Source of the DNA: Burkholderiales bacterium
GTDB lineage: Bacteria > Vulcanimicrobiota > Xenobia > Xenobiales > Xenobiaceae
Length of the DNA: 34,355 nt
Assembly: GCA_012799975.1 (NCBI GenBank)
Contig: JAAZKF010000038.1
Span: 1-34,355, forward strand
Direction of reading: 5' to 3'
A program made the translations under genes and the position numbers. The notes under the pieces are model-generated. The model saw only the letters and a program-made list of their open reading frames with translations, had not been told where the DNA came from and made no database searches. Positions 8,574 to 17,907 of this stretch are shown here, one piece after another (within the stretch, counting starts at the first letter, position 1; the number at the start of each line of letters is the position of its first letter).

Positions 8574-10115
8574 ATGGACACGCTCGTAACCCAACTCGAC
8601 CGGCTCCCCTTGCTGAGTCTGGTCACCCTGGCGCCCCTGGCCGGGGCCCTGATAATCCTGTTCCTTCCCGAGCGCTCGGTGCGCGCCATCCAGACCGTGG
8701 CGCTCCTGGCTACGGGCTTCTCGCTGGCCCTGGCCGGATGGCTCTACGCCCGGATGAGTGCCTTCCCCGACTCCACCGGCTTCCTCTGGCAGGAACTCCA
8801 TCCCTGGGTGCCAGAGCTCGGCATGCAATACCACCTGGGAGTAGACGGGTTGTCGATGCCGATGGTCCTGCTCTCTGGGATCATCTGTTTCACTGCAGCC
8901 TTCATCTCGCTGCAGATCGATTTCCGCCACAAGGAATACTTCGCCCTGGCCTTGACGGCGATGACCGGGGTCTTCGGGGTCTTCACCTCACTGGATCTCT
9001 TCTTGCTGATCCTGTTCTATGAGATGGCCAGCATCCCGATGTTCTTCCTGGTCGGGATCTGGGGTTCGGACAAAGCCGGGCTGGGCAAGCCCATCCGCCG
9101 CCAGGACGCGGCCATGAAACTCCTGCTCTATCTGCAGTTGGGCGGTGGCCTGGTCCTGCTGGGCATCTTCGGGCTGTACTTCCTGTCGGGTCTGAAGACC
9201 TTCGACTATCCCGAACTGCTGCGCGCCACCCTGGCCCGCGATCACCAGTACTGGCTCTTCCTGCTTATCTTCCTGGGCTTCGCCATCGAAGCGGGGCTGG
9301 TCCCCTTCCATACCTGGCTTCCCGACGGTCACTCCTCGGCACCCACGGCCTTGTCCATGCTGCTGGCCGGGGTGCTGCTGAAGATGGGTGGCTACGGCAT
9401 CCTGCGCGTGGCCGTGGGCCTGCTGCCCGAGGGAGCCCGGATCTGGCTTCCGTTGATCGGGGTCATGGCGGTCGTGAACATCCTGTACGGGGCCCTATGC
9501 GCCCTGAGACAGACCGACATCAAGCTGATGATCGCCTACTCGTCGGTAAGCCACATGGGCATCGTCTTCCTGGGCACCTCCAGCATGGCCTGGCCCGGGG
9601 TCGGCACCGGAGCCATCTTCGGCGCCACCGGAGCCGTCTTCCAGATGTTCTCGCACGGCGTGATCACCGCACTCCTCTTCGGCCTGGCCGGAACGGTCTA
9701 CCTGATCACCCACTCCCGCGACATGACCCGCTGGGGCGGACTGGCCAGCCGGATGCCTTGGCTGGCCACGGTCTACACCCTGGGCGCCCTGGGCTCGCTG
9801 GGCCTGCCCGGGATGTCGGGCTTCGTGGCGGAGTTGATGGTTTTCCTGGGGACCTGGCAGCAACGCCCGGTCCTGGCGGCCCTGGCCATCTGTGGGCTGG
9901 TGATCACCGCCACCTACCTGCTGCGCTCGGTACAGTTTGCTTTCTATGGACCGCTGAATCCCCGGTTCGCCGAGGTCCGCGACGCGCTCCCCACCGAGAA
10001 ACTGCCCCTGGGTCTGCTGGCCCTGACCACCCTGGTCCTGGGCCTGGCCCCCCGTCTGCTGACCGACGTCACGACGCCGGCCCTGCAGGCCCTCCTCGAG
10101 CGGCTGGCTTCCTGA
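8574..10115 (+). CDS. nuoM: NADH-quinone oxidoreductase subunit M
   Basis: LVPFHTWLPDGHSSAPTALSMLLAGVLLKMGGYGILR...KLMIAYSSVSHMGIVFLG. Confidence 0.96.
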   Translation: MDTLVTQLDRLPLLSLVTLAPLAGALIILFLPERSVRAIQTVALLATGFSLALAGWLYARMSAFPDSTGFLWQELHPWVPELGMQYHLGVDGLSMPMVLLSGIICFTAAFISLQIDFRHKEYFALALTAMTGVFGVFTSLDLFLLILFYEMASIPMFFLVGIWGSDKAGLGKPIRRQDAAMKLLLYLQLGGGLVLLGIFGLYFLSGLKTFDYPELLRATLARDHQYWLFLLIFLGFAIEAGLVPFHTWLPDGHSSAPTALSMLLAGVLLKMGGYGILRVAVGLLPEGARIWLPLIGVMAVVNILYGALCALRQTDIKLMIAYSSVSHMGIVFLGTSSMAWPGVGTGAIFGATGAVFQMFSHGVITALLFGLAGTVYLITHSRDMTRWGGLASRMPWLATVYTLGALGSLGLPGMSGFVAELMVFLGTWQQRPVLAALAICGLVITATYLLRSVQFAFYGPLNPRFAEVRDALPTEKLPLGLLALTTLVLGLAPRLLTDVTTPALQALLERLAS

Positions 10116-10161
10116 AACCGGCCATGCTCCGAATCGACACCGACCGAAAAGAGAGACCGTC

Positions 10162-11673
10162 GTGACAAACGCGCTGACGATGCTGCAGGCCCTGGCCCCG
10201 GAGGCGGTGGTGGCCACCACGGCCTTCCTGGTGCTGGGCCTGGACCTGCGCCGCAATCCGAACCCCCGGGCCCAGTCCACGGTGGCCATCCTGGGCCTTC
10301 TGGCCGGAGCCCTGGCCACCATCCCGGACTGGCTGGACACCACCGCCAGCGGCACCGCCTTGACCCTGTGGGGTGGTATCTTCCTGGCCGACCCCCTGTC
10401 GGTGGTCTTCCGGTCCCTGGCCTGCGTGACCGGGGCAGTGGTCCTGCTCTTCTCGATCGATCCGGTGGAAGCCGAACGGCGGAATCCCGGAGACTTCGTC
10501 ACCCTGGTCCCCTTCGTGGTCCTGGGGCTGATGCTCTCGGTCTCGGCCGGCGAACTCCTGACCTTCTTCGTGGCCTTCGAAATCATCTCTTTGCCCCTCT
10601 ACCTGATGGCTGCCTGGAACAAGGACGAAAGGGCCTCGGCAGAGGCCGGAATCAAATACTTCGTCACCGGTGCGGTCTCATCTGCGGTGATGTTGTACGG
10701 CATCAGCCTGGTCTTCGGGACCCTGGGGACCACCTTCTTCAGCCAGATCGCTACGCGCTATGAGGCCCTGGTCGACCCGCCCCAGGCCTTCGTCCTGGGA
10801 AGCCTGATGATCCTGGCCGCCCTGGGCTTCAAGATCGCCGCCGTTCCTTTCCACGTCTGGGCTCCAGACGTCTACCAGGGTGCCCCGCGACCCTCGGCGA
10901 TGTTCATCTCCACCGCCCCCAAGGCCGCCATGGTAGCCGTCATGCTGCGCCTCTTCTGGGGGGCTCTGGCCCTGCAAGGCCGCGACTTCCGGCTGGCCGA
11001 AACCTGGATGGTGCTCCTGGCGGTCATGGCCATCCTCTCGATGTTCTGGGGGAACCTGGTGGCCCTGGTCCAGAGCGATATCCGACGCCTGATGGCCTGC
11101 TCGGGAATCGCCCACATCGGCTACACCCTGCTGGGCGTACTGGCCGCCTCCCGAGCCGGAGCCGAGCTGGAAGGCGCCGCAGCAGCCATCTACTATGTGG
11201 TGGTCTACAGTTTCGCGAACCTGGCGGCCTGGGGCGTGATCGTGCTGGTCGGATGGCGCACCGGCAGCGACCGGATCGAGGATTATGCGGGCCTGGCCCG
11301 GCGCAGCCCGTTCCTGGCCTTCGCCTTGTTGATCTCGTTGCTGTCGCTGGCGGGGGTCCCGCCCCTGGCCGGGTTCCTGGGCAAGTTCTACCTGTTCCGC
11401 GCTCTCTGGGAAGCCCAGCCAGCCTGGTGGTGGATGGTCCTGATCGGCATCGTCAACTCTGTGATCTCGCTGTATTACTACTTCGGAATCCTCAAGCCCG
11501 TCTACTTCGGGGAACCCGGGGCAGAGGACTCTCCCCTGCCTGTACCCTGGCGGTTCCGGGCGGGTCTGCTGGTCTGCCTGGCCGTGATCATGGTCCTGGG
11601 GCTCTGTCCCGAGTTGACCCACATGACCATGGAAGCCGGTGCCGCCGTGCTGGCCCAGCCCGGGACTCACTGA
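10162..11673 (+). CDS. nuoN: NADH-quinone oxidoreductase subunit N
   Basis: FFVAFEIISLPLYLMAAWNKDERASAEAGIKYFVTGAVSSAVMLYGISL...AAVPFHVWAPDVYQGAPRPSAMFIST. Confidence 0.96.
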   Translation: MTNALTMLQALAPEAVVATTAFLVLGLDLRRNPNPRAQSTVAILGLLAGALATIPDWLDTTASGTALTLWGGIFLADPLSVVFRSLACVTGAVVLLFSIDPVEAERRNPGDFVTLVPFVVLGLMLSVSAGELLTFFVAFEIISLPLYLMAAWNKDERASAEAGIKYFVTGAVSSAVMLYGISLVFGTLGTTFFSQIATRYEALVDPPQAFVLGSLMILAALGFKIAAVPFHVWAPDVYQGAPRPSAMFISTAPKAAMVAVMLRLFWGALALQGRDFRLAETWMVLLAVMAILSMFWGNLVALVQSDIRRLMACSGIAHIGYTLLGVLAASRAGAELEGAAAAIYYVVVYSFANLAAWGVIVLVGWRTGSDRIEDYAGLARRSPFLAFALLISLLSLAGVPPLAGFLGKFYLFRALWEAQPAWWWMVLIGIVNSVISLYYYFGILKPVYFGEPGAEDSPLPVPWRFRAGLLVCLAVIMVLGLCPELTHMTMEAGAAVLAQPGTH

Positions 11674-11745
11674 ACTACCACCTCCCCCTGTGAGCTCCGG
11701 GCCCGGAAAGGGCTCCAGCCCACCACCGGAAGAAGCGGGGCCTCA

Positions 11746-12963
11746 ATGGCAGAGCAGAACGTCGCCATCGTGGGAGGCGGACCGGCCGGCCTGATGGCGG
11801 CCGAGGTCCTGAGTCAACGCGGGCTTGGAGTCGAGGTCTTCGACCGGATGCCCACGATGGGCCGGAAGTTCCTCATGGCTGGTCGAGGCGGTTTGAACCT
11901 GACCTCCGGCCAGCCACTGGACCTGTTCCTGGAACGATTCCACCCCCCTTGCAGGCAACTCCGGGATGCGCTGCGAGCCTTCGGTCCCGAGGCCGTGCGC
12001 CACTGGGCCAAAGGCCTCGGTATCGAGACCTTCGTAGGCACCTCGGGGCGGGTCTTCCCCCTCGACATGAAGGCGGCTCCCCTGCTGCGCGCCTGGGTGA
12101 ACCGCCTGCGGCGGGACGGCGTCCGGTTCCACACCCACCACCGATGGGTGGGCTGGAGCCCGGGGTTGGATCTGCACTTCGAGACGCCCGCGGGCCCCAG
12201 ACTCAGCAGACCGTCGGCAGCCATCCTGGCCACCGGGGGGGGCAGTTGGAGTCGGCTGGGTTCGGACGGTACCTGGGTCCCGTTGCTGGCCGACCAGGGC
12301 ATCGGGGTCTCTCCCCTGCGCCCCTCCAACTGCGGCTTCGAGGTTTCCTGGAGCCCGCACTTCTGCGAGCGCTTCGCCGGCGTCCCGGTCAAGTCGGTAA
12401 CGGCTCGAATCCCCGGAGGCAAACCTCGCCAGGGCGAATTCGTGGTCACGAAATTCGGGGTGGAGGGGAGCCTGATCTACTCGTTCTCAGCGGCCCTACG
12501 AGACGAAATCGAAAGGTCGGGCCAGGCCCGGCTACTGCTGGACCTCCTTCCTGGCCGCGACCTGCGCCGCCTGAAACAGGAGTTGTCGGTCCCGCGGGGC
12601 TCGCGTTCCTTCTCCGAGCACCTGCGCCGGCGTACGGGACTCCGGGGGGTCCAGGCGGGGCTGCTCCGTGAAGGGCTCTCCCCGGAGGAACTGAGCCATC
12701 CCGAGAGGCTGGCCCGAGGTCTCAAGGAACTGCCCCTGGTGCTGATCGCCCCCCGCCCCCTGGAGGAGGCGATCAGCACCGCCGGAGGGGTCCGCTTCGA
12801 AGAGTTGGACGAGCGCCTCATGCTGCGAGGGGTTCCCGGTCTCTTCTGCGCCGGGGAGATGCTGGACTGGGAGGCTCCGACCGGAGGCTATCTCCTGACC
12901 GGTTGCCTGGCCACGGGGCGCCGGGCCGGAGAGGGGGCGGCCGACTGGCTGGAAGGCCGGTAG
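11746..12963 (+). CDS. FAD/NAD(P)-binding flavoprotein, HI0933/TIGR03862-like
   Basis: N-terminal VAIVGGGPAGLMAAEVLSQRG dinucleotide-binding motif, GRKFLMAGRGGLNLTS family motif, C-terminal GLFCAGEMLDWEAPTGGYLLTGCLATGR. Confidence 0.9.
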   Translation: MAEQNVAIVGGGPAGLMAAEVLSQRGLGVEVFDRMPTMGRKFLMAGRGGLNLTSGQPLDLFLERFHPPCRQLRDALRAFGPEAVRHWAKGLGIETFVGTSGRVFPLDMKAAPLLRAWVNRLRRDGVRFHTHHRWVGWSPGLDLHFETPAGPRLSRPSAAILATGGGSWSRLGSDGTWVPLLADQGIGVSPLRPSNCGFEVSWSPHFCERFAGVPVKSVTARIPGGKPRQGEFVVTKFGVEGSLIYSFSAALRDEIERSGQARLLLDLLPGRDLRRLKQELSVPRGSRSFSEHLRRRTGLRGVQAGLLREGLSPEELSHPERLARGLKELPLVLIAPRPLEEAISTAGGVRFEELDERLMLRGVPGLFCAGEMLDWEAPTGGYLLTGCLATGRRAGEGAADWLEGR

Positions 12964-12994
12964 GTCCGTAGCCGAGGCCTCCCCCCCAAAGGCA

Positions 12995-13026
12995 GGCGGC
13001 CCCACCTCCGCAGAGGCAGGGCCGCC
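12995..13026. terminator. Terminator-like hairpin between convergent genes
   Basis: GGCGGCCC-CA-CCTC-CGCA-GAGG-CA-GGGCCGCC: 8-bp plus 4-bp stems with a symmetric CA/CA internal loop, in the gap between a + gene ending 12963 and a - gene ending 13061. No clear U tract. Confidence 0.5.
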
Positions 13027-13060
13027 GGGGGAGTCCCGGAATGGCCGATGGGCCTTCGGG

Positions 13061-14701
13061 CTACCAGCCGTAGAAGGACTCGGTCTGTCCGTCCCTCTCC
13101 AGCTTGCGCGACCAGGTATTGCTGTGTTCCTGACCGGCCTCGTTGCGCCAGGTGACCTTGATGTTGTAGGTCCGGCCCAAGATGGCGCCGCCCGCCGTCA
13201 ACTGGTTATAGGCGTTGCCGGTATCGCTGTACCAGGAGTTGGACCAGCGCTCCGAGTAATTGCCCTGCTCGAAGATCTCGATCCTGCTGACCCAGTAGCG
13301 GGTGTCCCCATAGTAGGGATAGCCGCGGACAATCAATTTCCCGGTGGCCTCCCCTCCGTCGCCGCCGCCGCCCGCGGTGGGAGCCAGTTCGACCAGGACC
13401 GAGCGGGTGGTTCCGGCCATGATGGTGACCTGTCCGACGGCGGTCTGGTGACCGATGAGGGTGACGTAGACCAGGTGGTCTCCAGCGGGGATACCATCGA
13501 TGCGGAACTCCCCGTTGGCGTCCGAAACCGCGTTATGACCGCTGTCTATCATGACCTGGGCCCCAGACAGGGGGACGCCTGAGGTATTCCGGACCAGGCC
13601 GGTCAGCGACCCGGTAGAGCCGTACCCGGCGTTGCCCACAGTGACGGGCATCCTATTGCTGGGGTAGCGGTTGACCATGACCACGAGGTTGCCGGCTGAA
13701 AGGCCTGCCGGAACGGTGAAGCGGATCCGGTTGGGCGCCCAGCTCAGGATGTTGTCGTTGGGGATGGCCACACCCCGGACCGACACGACCCCGGTAGCTG
13801 CATCACCCAGGCCCGTCCCGACGACTTCGATGGCATTCCCGGCCGTGAGCACCGTGGTGGAGAGTGAAGTGATGTTGGGCAGCGGGTTGGGCGGAACCAC
13901 GTTCATGTTGAGCTCCGCCTCGGTCCAGGCGAAGATCCAGCAGCCGACCTGGGGTTGGAGGACCACCGCAGGCCCCATCAGGTCCTGGAGGGCGTAATTG
14001 TCTCCCTGCCGGAAATACAGGTAACGGTAGATCCAGGCCGCGCCCGCCGTCAAGTCGTCCGTGGCGGCCTCTTCGAGAACCCGGGTGGAGCCGGCCTGAC
14101 GCGTCACGGTCATCGAGCGGGTCGCCAGGTTGTTGACCGAGGGGCAGCCCAGCAGGTTCCAGCCCGCCTGCAGATGGGCCGTGGTCACCGAACCGGTGTT
14201 GTCCGGTCCCTGCACCGACACGGCGATGGGCTGATCCGCATAGGCCCAGTAGGCGCGAGTGGTGTCCAAGGAACCCGGGTTGTTAACCGGGTCCACGTAG
14301 ACGTAGCCGGTTCCCTCGTAGGTGCACAACTGGTAGGTGAACCCGAAGGCCGAAGTCACCGATTCCAAGGGGAAGGAGATCAGACTCCAACCAGCGGGCA
14401 GGTTGTAGTTGACCTGGCGGCCCAGGACCTCTTCAGGCGACGCTTCCCGGGTCTGTCGGGTCATGGGAGGCGGGGCTGCAGGAGGTCCGGGAGCCACGGC
14501 CGGCGAGAGCGGATCGATCACTCCGCCGCCACCGTCGGGGAGTGGAATCTGGGGGATCTCGGCCATGCCGACGCCGCCTCCTCCTCCTCCACCGCAACCG
14601 GAGAGGAACAGTCCCGCTGCCAGGAAAAGCAGGACCGCCACAACACGAAATGCCAGATGCGTGAACCTCAAGGCCATACCTCCAAAGGATGAGCCGGTCA
14701 C
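13061..14701 (-). CDS. Secreted lipoprotein with TIG/IPT-like and carboxypeptidase-regulatory-like (CarboxypepD_reg) domains
   Basis: Lipobox-like VVAVLLFLAAGLFLSGCGGGGGGG; ITSLSTTVLTAGNAIEVVGTGLGDAATGVVSVRGV (TIG-like); GSLTGLVRNTSGVPLSGAQVMIDSGHNAVSDANGEFRIDGIPAGDHLVYVTLIGHQ (regulatory-like). Confidence 0.75.
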   Translation of the reverse strand: MTGSSFGGMALRFTHLAFRVVAVLLFLAAGLFLSGCGGGGGGGVGMAEIPQIPLPDGGGGVIDPLSPAVAPGPPAAPPPMTRQTREASPEEVLGRQVNYNLPAGWSLISFPLESVTSAFGFTYQLCTYEGTGYVYVDPVNNPGSLDTTRAYWAYADQPIAVSVQGPDNTGSVTTAHLQAGWNLLGCPSVNNLATRSMTVTRQAGSTRVLEEAATDDLTAGAAWIYRYLYFRQGDNYALQDLMGPAVVLQPQVGCWIFAWTEAELNMNVVPPNPLPNITSLSTTVLTAGNAIEVVGTGLGDAATGVVSVRGVAIPNDNILSWAPNRIRFTVPAGLSAGNLVVMVNRYPSNRMPVTVGNAGYGSTGSLTGLVRNTSGVPLSGAQVMIDSGHNAVSDANGEFRIDGIPAGDHLVYVTLIGHQTAVGQVTIMAGTTRSVLVELAPTAGGGGDGGEATGKLIVRGYPYYGDTRYWVSRIEIFEQGNYSERWSNSWYSDTGNAYNQLTAGGAILGRTYNIKVTWRNEAGQEHSNTWSRKLERDGQTESFYGW

Positions 14702-14857
14702 CGGTCGGCCAGGCGTGACTGTCCGGGTCCCGAGTCGGCGATTCCCCCCCAGGGAATTGTACGCATCCCCCGGGATTACCTGGTTTCCGGATCATGAACT
14801 CCCCGTCCCGAAGGAGCATCGGGCCTGCCCACAAGCGTCAAACCCCGGAGCATGGCA

Positions 14858-15073
14858 CCTGAATCCGCTGCCTGGCGTGAGAACCGAGGCCATCGAGGCG
14901 GGTCCGGATGCCAGGAAGGCGTGCGTTCTGAGGAGCGGAGCGTAGTTGGAAACTACGTGAGCACCGCAGAGGTGCGCCTGACGACGCAGACGGGCCCTTC
15001 CCACCCGCACCCAGGTGTGGGTGGGACCTCAAGGGATCGACGGCCGAATGCCACGCCAGGCGGCGGATTCAGG
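14858..15073. repeat. Dispersed ~215-bp element, copy 1, with terminal inverted repeats
   Basis: Left end cctgaatccgctgcctggcgtg vs reverse complement of right end cctgaatccgccgcctggcgtg; core nearly identical to copy 3; flanked by atggca on both sides (14852-14857 and 15074-15079). Confidence 0.9.
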
Positions 15074-15307
15074 ATGGCAGGAGGGTTCTCGTTGCCATGC
15101 TCTCCGAGCTTCTGCTAGACTGACCCCAGGCCCTGGGGGGGCCTCCAGCCTGGGACCAAGGCTGTACCCCCGGTGGCAGCCAGGGTCTGTGACAGGGATT
15201 CCTGGATGCGCAGTCACCAGATGCCCGCTGATCGGCGTGCCTGGTATGCGAAGCCTCTGGTTGCTGGAGTTGCTGACAACGTGAACATCGACAGGCCGAG
15301 GAGTTTG

Positions 15308-17395
15308 ATGGCCCGAGCCTTCCGGAACCAATCGCTGGCCAGGATGAGCATCGCACTTCTCGCCTTCGGAACCCTGGTCCTGATCCTGACCTTGGGAGAC
15401 CTGCCCTCCTCCACCAAGATGGAGGTAGGCAAGCCCGCTTCCCGCGATGTCAAGGCCACCAGCCGGGTCGAGGTCATCGACGAGGACAGCACCCGAGAGG
15501 CCCGCCTACGCGCCGCCGAACAGGTTCCGATCATCGAGGCCTATAACCCCTTCGCCTCGAACCTAAGCGAAGAGAAGGTGATCGAGACCTTCCGTATTGT
15601 CGCCGAGATGGCGCGCTTGCGGGCCTCCGCCCGACCCGACCTGCAAAAGCTGAAGAAGCTGGAGGATCGCCTGCCCCTGGATCTGGCGCCCAATACTTTG
15701 GCGACCCTTTCCAAAGCAGCGCCCCCGGCGCTCGAACAATTGCAGAACACGACCTTCCACCTCCTGCGGGTGGTCCAGAAGGATGGAGTCCGCGAGGATA
15801 CCCTGGACCACGCCCGCCAGAGGATCCGCGAGGAAGCGGACCAATTGACCTTCCTCTCGCCTGATTACCGCGAAGCCTCCGTCCAGATCGCCTCCAAGGC
15901 CCTGGTGCCCAACACCTTCCCCGATCTGGAAGCCACCAAACAGGCTCGTCGCGCGGCTGCCGAGAAGGTCGAACCCAGCAAGAGGGTGGTCCTGCCGGGC
16001 GAAATCGTCATTCGCGAAGGCGACATCGTAGGCGAGAAGGACCTTCCCATCCTCGAGGCCCTGGGCTTCTACAAGCCTCGCCTCACCTTGCGCGGCCTGG
16101 TCTCCTACGGACTGCTGGCTGCACTCCTGGTCACCCTGGTGGCCTCCTACGCGCGGGCCTACGTGCCTCGGGTCTACCAGTCCAACATGCTGCTCTTGTT
16201 GTTGGCCTTGGTGATCCTGACCATCCTGGGGATCTCGCGCTACCTGACCACCATCTCGGTCTATCTGGCTCCCATCGCCACGGCTGCCATGCTTATCGGG
16301 ATCCTGCTGGACGGCAGTCTGGCCCTCCTGGTCACGGCCCTCTTGTCGATGTTCATCGGCATCGACACCGGCAGCCTGCCCGCCGCGGTCGTGGCCCTTA
16401 TGACCGGGACGGTGGCGGTCATGGCCGTCAACAAGGTGTGCCGCCGTTGGGATCTGGTCAAAGCCTCCCTGCTGGTCTGGGCCACCAATATCCTGGCGGT
16501 CCTGGTCTTCAGCCTGCTGGGTCATGATGGCCTGGATGGGATCGTCCGTGACACCCTCTTCTTCGGCGGACTGAACGGCCTGACCGCAGCCCTGGTGGCC
16601 ATCGGAGCCTTGCCCTTCCTGGAGAGTTTCTTCGGCATCACAACGCACATCAAACTCCTGGAACTGTCCAACCCGTCGGAGCCCGTCCTGCACCGCCTGC
16701 TGACCGAGGCTCCGGGCACCTATCAACACTCGATCATGGTCGGGAACCTGGCCGAGGCCGCTGCCCAGGCCATCGGAGCTGACGCCCTGTTGTGCCGGGT
16801 TGGAGCCTACTACCACGACATCGGCAAGATCCGCCGACCCCGCTTCTTCGTCGAAAACCAGGTCGGCCAGGAGAACCCCCATGACCGCCTGGCTCCCTCG
16901 CTCTCCAGCCTGATCATCATCTCCCACGTGAAGGACGGGCTGGAACTGGCCCGCCAGTACCGCCTGCCCGAGATCCTGACCCGTTTCATCCCCGAGCATC
17001 ACGGAACCAACCTGGTCTCCTACTTCTACCACCAGGCCCGTTCCCGTTCGACCGAGCCGATCTTCGAAGAGGACTTCCGCTACCCCGGACCCAAACCTCA
17101 ATCAAGAGAGACCGCGGTGGTCATGCTCTGCGACGGGATCGAGGCTGCCTCCCGCACCCTGCCCTCGCCGACCTCCGAGAAACTCGAGGAACTGATCAAC
17201 AAGATGGTGGATCAGGCCGTGAAGGACGGGCATCTCGACGAATGCGACCTCTCCTTGAAGGACCTCACCAACGTCAAGGAAGCCCTGGCCCGAACCCTGG
17301 CCTCGCACTATCATGGCCGGATCGAGTATCCCGACGCCGCACAGTTGGCCCCAACGCGCAAGGCCAAGGTGACCAAATTGGTGAAGAACGCGTGA
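15308..17395 (+). CDS. 7TM-HD (PgpH/YqfF-like) membrane phosphodiesterase-type protein
   Basis: TM helix, extracellular 7TMR-HDED-like region, multiple TMs, then HD domain APGTYQHSIMVGNLAEAAAQAIGADALLCRVGAYYHDIGKIRRPRFF...IPEHHGTNLVSYFY. ATG at 15308 is preceded by AGGAG; the ORF track start (15173) is further upstream. Confidence 0.9.
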   Translation: MARAFRNQSLARMSIALLAFGTLVLILTLGDLPSSTKMEVGKPASRDVKATSRVEVIDEDSTREARLRAAEQVPIIEAYNPFASNLSEEKVIETFRIVAEMARLRASARPDLQKLKKLEDRLPLDLAPNTLATLSKAAPPALEQLQNTTFHLLRVVQKDGVREDTLDHARQRIREEADQLTFLSPDYREASVQIASKALVPNTFPDLEATKQARRAAAEKVEPSKRVVLPGEIVIREGDIVGEKDLPILEALGFYKPRLTLRGLVSYGLLAALLVTLVASYARAYVPRVYQSNMLLLLLALVILTILGISRYLTTISVYLAPIATAAMLIGILLDGSLALLVTALLSMFIGIDTGSLPAAVVALMTGTVAVMAVNKVCRRWDLVKASLLVWATNILAVLVFSLLGHDGLDGIVRDTLFFGGLNGLTAALVAIGALPFLESFFGITTHIKLLELSNPSEPVLHRLLTEAPGTYQHSIMVGNLAEAAAQAIGADALLCRVGAYYHDIGKIRRPRFFVENQVGQENPHDRLAPSLSSLIIISHVKDGLELARQYRLPEILTRFIPEHHGTNLVSYFYHQARSRSTEPIFEEDFRYPGPKPQSRETAVVMLCDGIEAASRTLPSPTSEKLEELINKMVDQAVKDGHLDECDLSLKDLTNVKEALARTLASHYHGRIEYPDAAQLAPTRKAKVTKLVKNA

Positions 17396-17907
17396 CCTCC
17401 CCCGAGCCGGAACCAGACGACGCCCCGAGGGTGCAGGTGCGGGTCAGTCAGAGCGATCTGCCAACCCAGAGCCGCCTCCCCCTGGGCTTCCTGCGCCGGG
17501 TGGCCCGCTTGGCAGTCAGCCAGGGGAACCCATCGGGCCAGACCGGCCCGGTCGAGATCAGCCTGATCCTGACTGGGGACCGCCGGGTCCAGGAGCTCAA
17601 CCGCGACTATCGTGGGCAAGACCGACCCACGGACGTGCTTTCCTTCTCGTTGTGGGAAGGGCAGGTCCCCCCACCTCCTCCCCCCGGCCAACCGCGCCTG
17701 TTGGGCGACGTGGTGATCAGCCTGGAAACCGCCCGACGCCAAGCCTCCGAGCAGGGGCACGACCTTCGGCGTGAGGTGGCCTGGCTCATCAGCCACGGCG
17801 TCCTGCACCTGCTGGGTTACGACCATCCCGATCCCAAGTCACGAAAAAGCATGCAGTCCATTGAGGAACGGGTCCTGGCCGCGCTGGAAAGGGATGGCGC
17901 CCTGTGA
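17392..17907 (+). CDS. ybeY: Endoribonuclease YbeY (rRNA maturation factor)
   Basis: NRDYRGQDRPTDVLSFS...LLGDVVISLETA...ISHGVLHLLGYDHPD zinc-binding HGxLHLxGYDH motif; GTG start overlapping upstream stop. Confidence 0.95.
   Translation: MTSPEPEPDDAPRVQVRVSQSDLPTQSRLPLGFLRRVARLAVSQGNPSGQTGPVEISLILTGDRRVQELNRDYRGQDRPTDVLSFSLWEGQVPPPPPPGQPRLLGDVVISLETARRQASEQGHDLRREVAWLISHGVLHLLGYDHPDPKSRKSMQSIEERVLAALERDGAL

Noticed and set aside
7483-8589. 368-aa plus-strand ORF in another frame of nuoL
   Set aside because: Out-of-frame Pro/Gly/Arg-rich translation of nuoL sequence.
10678-11670. 330-aa minus-strand ORF opposite nuoN
   Set aside because: Antisense shadow ORF, Gln/Gly/Asp/His-rich, no domain.
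14852-15118. 88-aa ORF inside element copy 1, with near-identical peptide in copy 3
   Set aside because: Similarity of peptides is explained by DNA repeat identity; copy 2 is shifted out of this frame internally, arguing against protein-level selection.
15563-17101. 512-aa minus-strand ORF opposite the PgpH-like gene
   Set aside because: Fully antisense to a strongly supported coding gene; low-complexity Gly/Gln/Asp/His-rich composition typical of GC-rich shadow ORFs.
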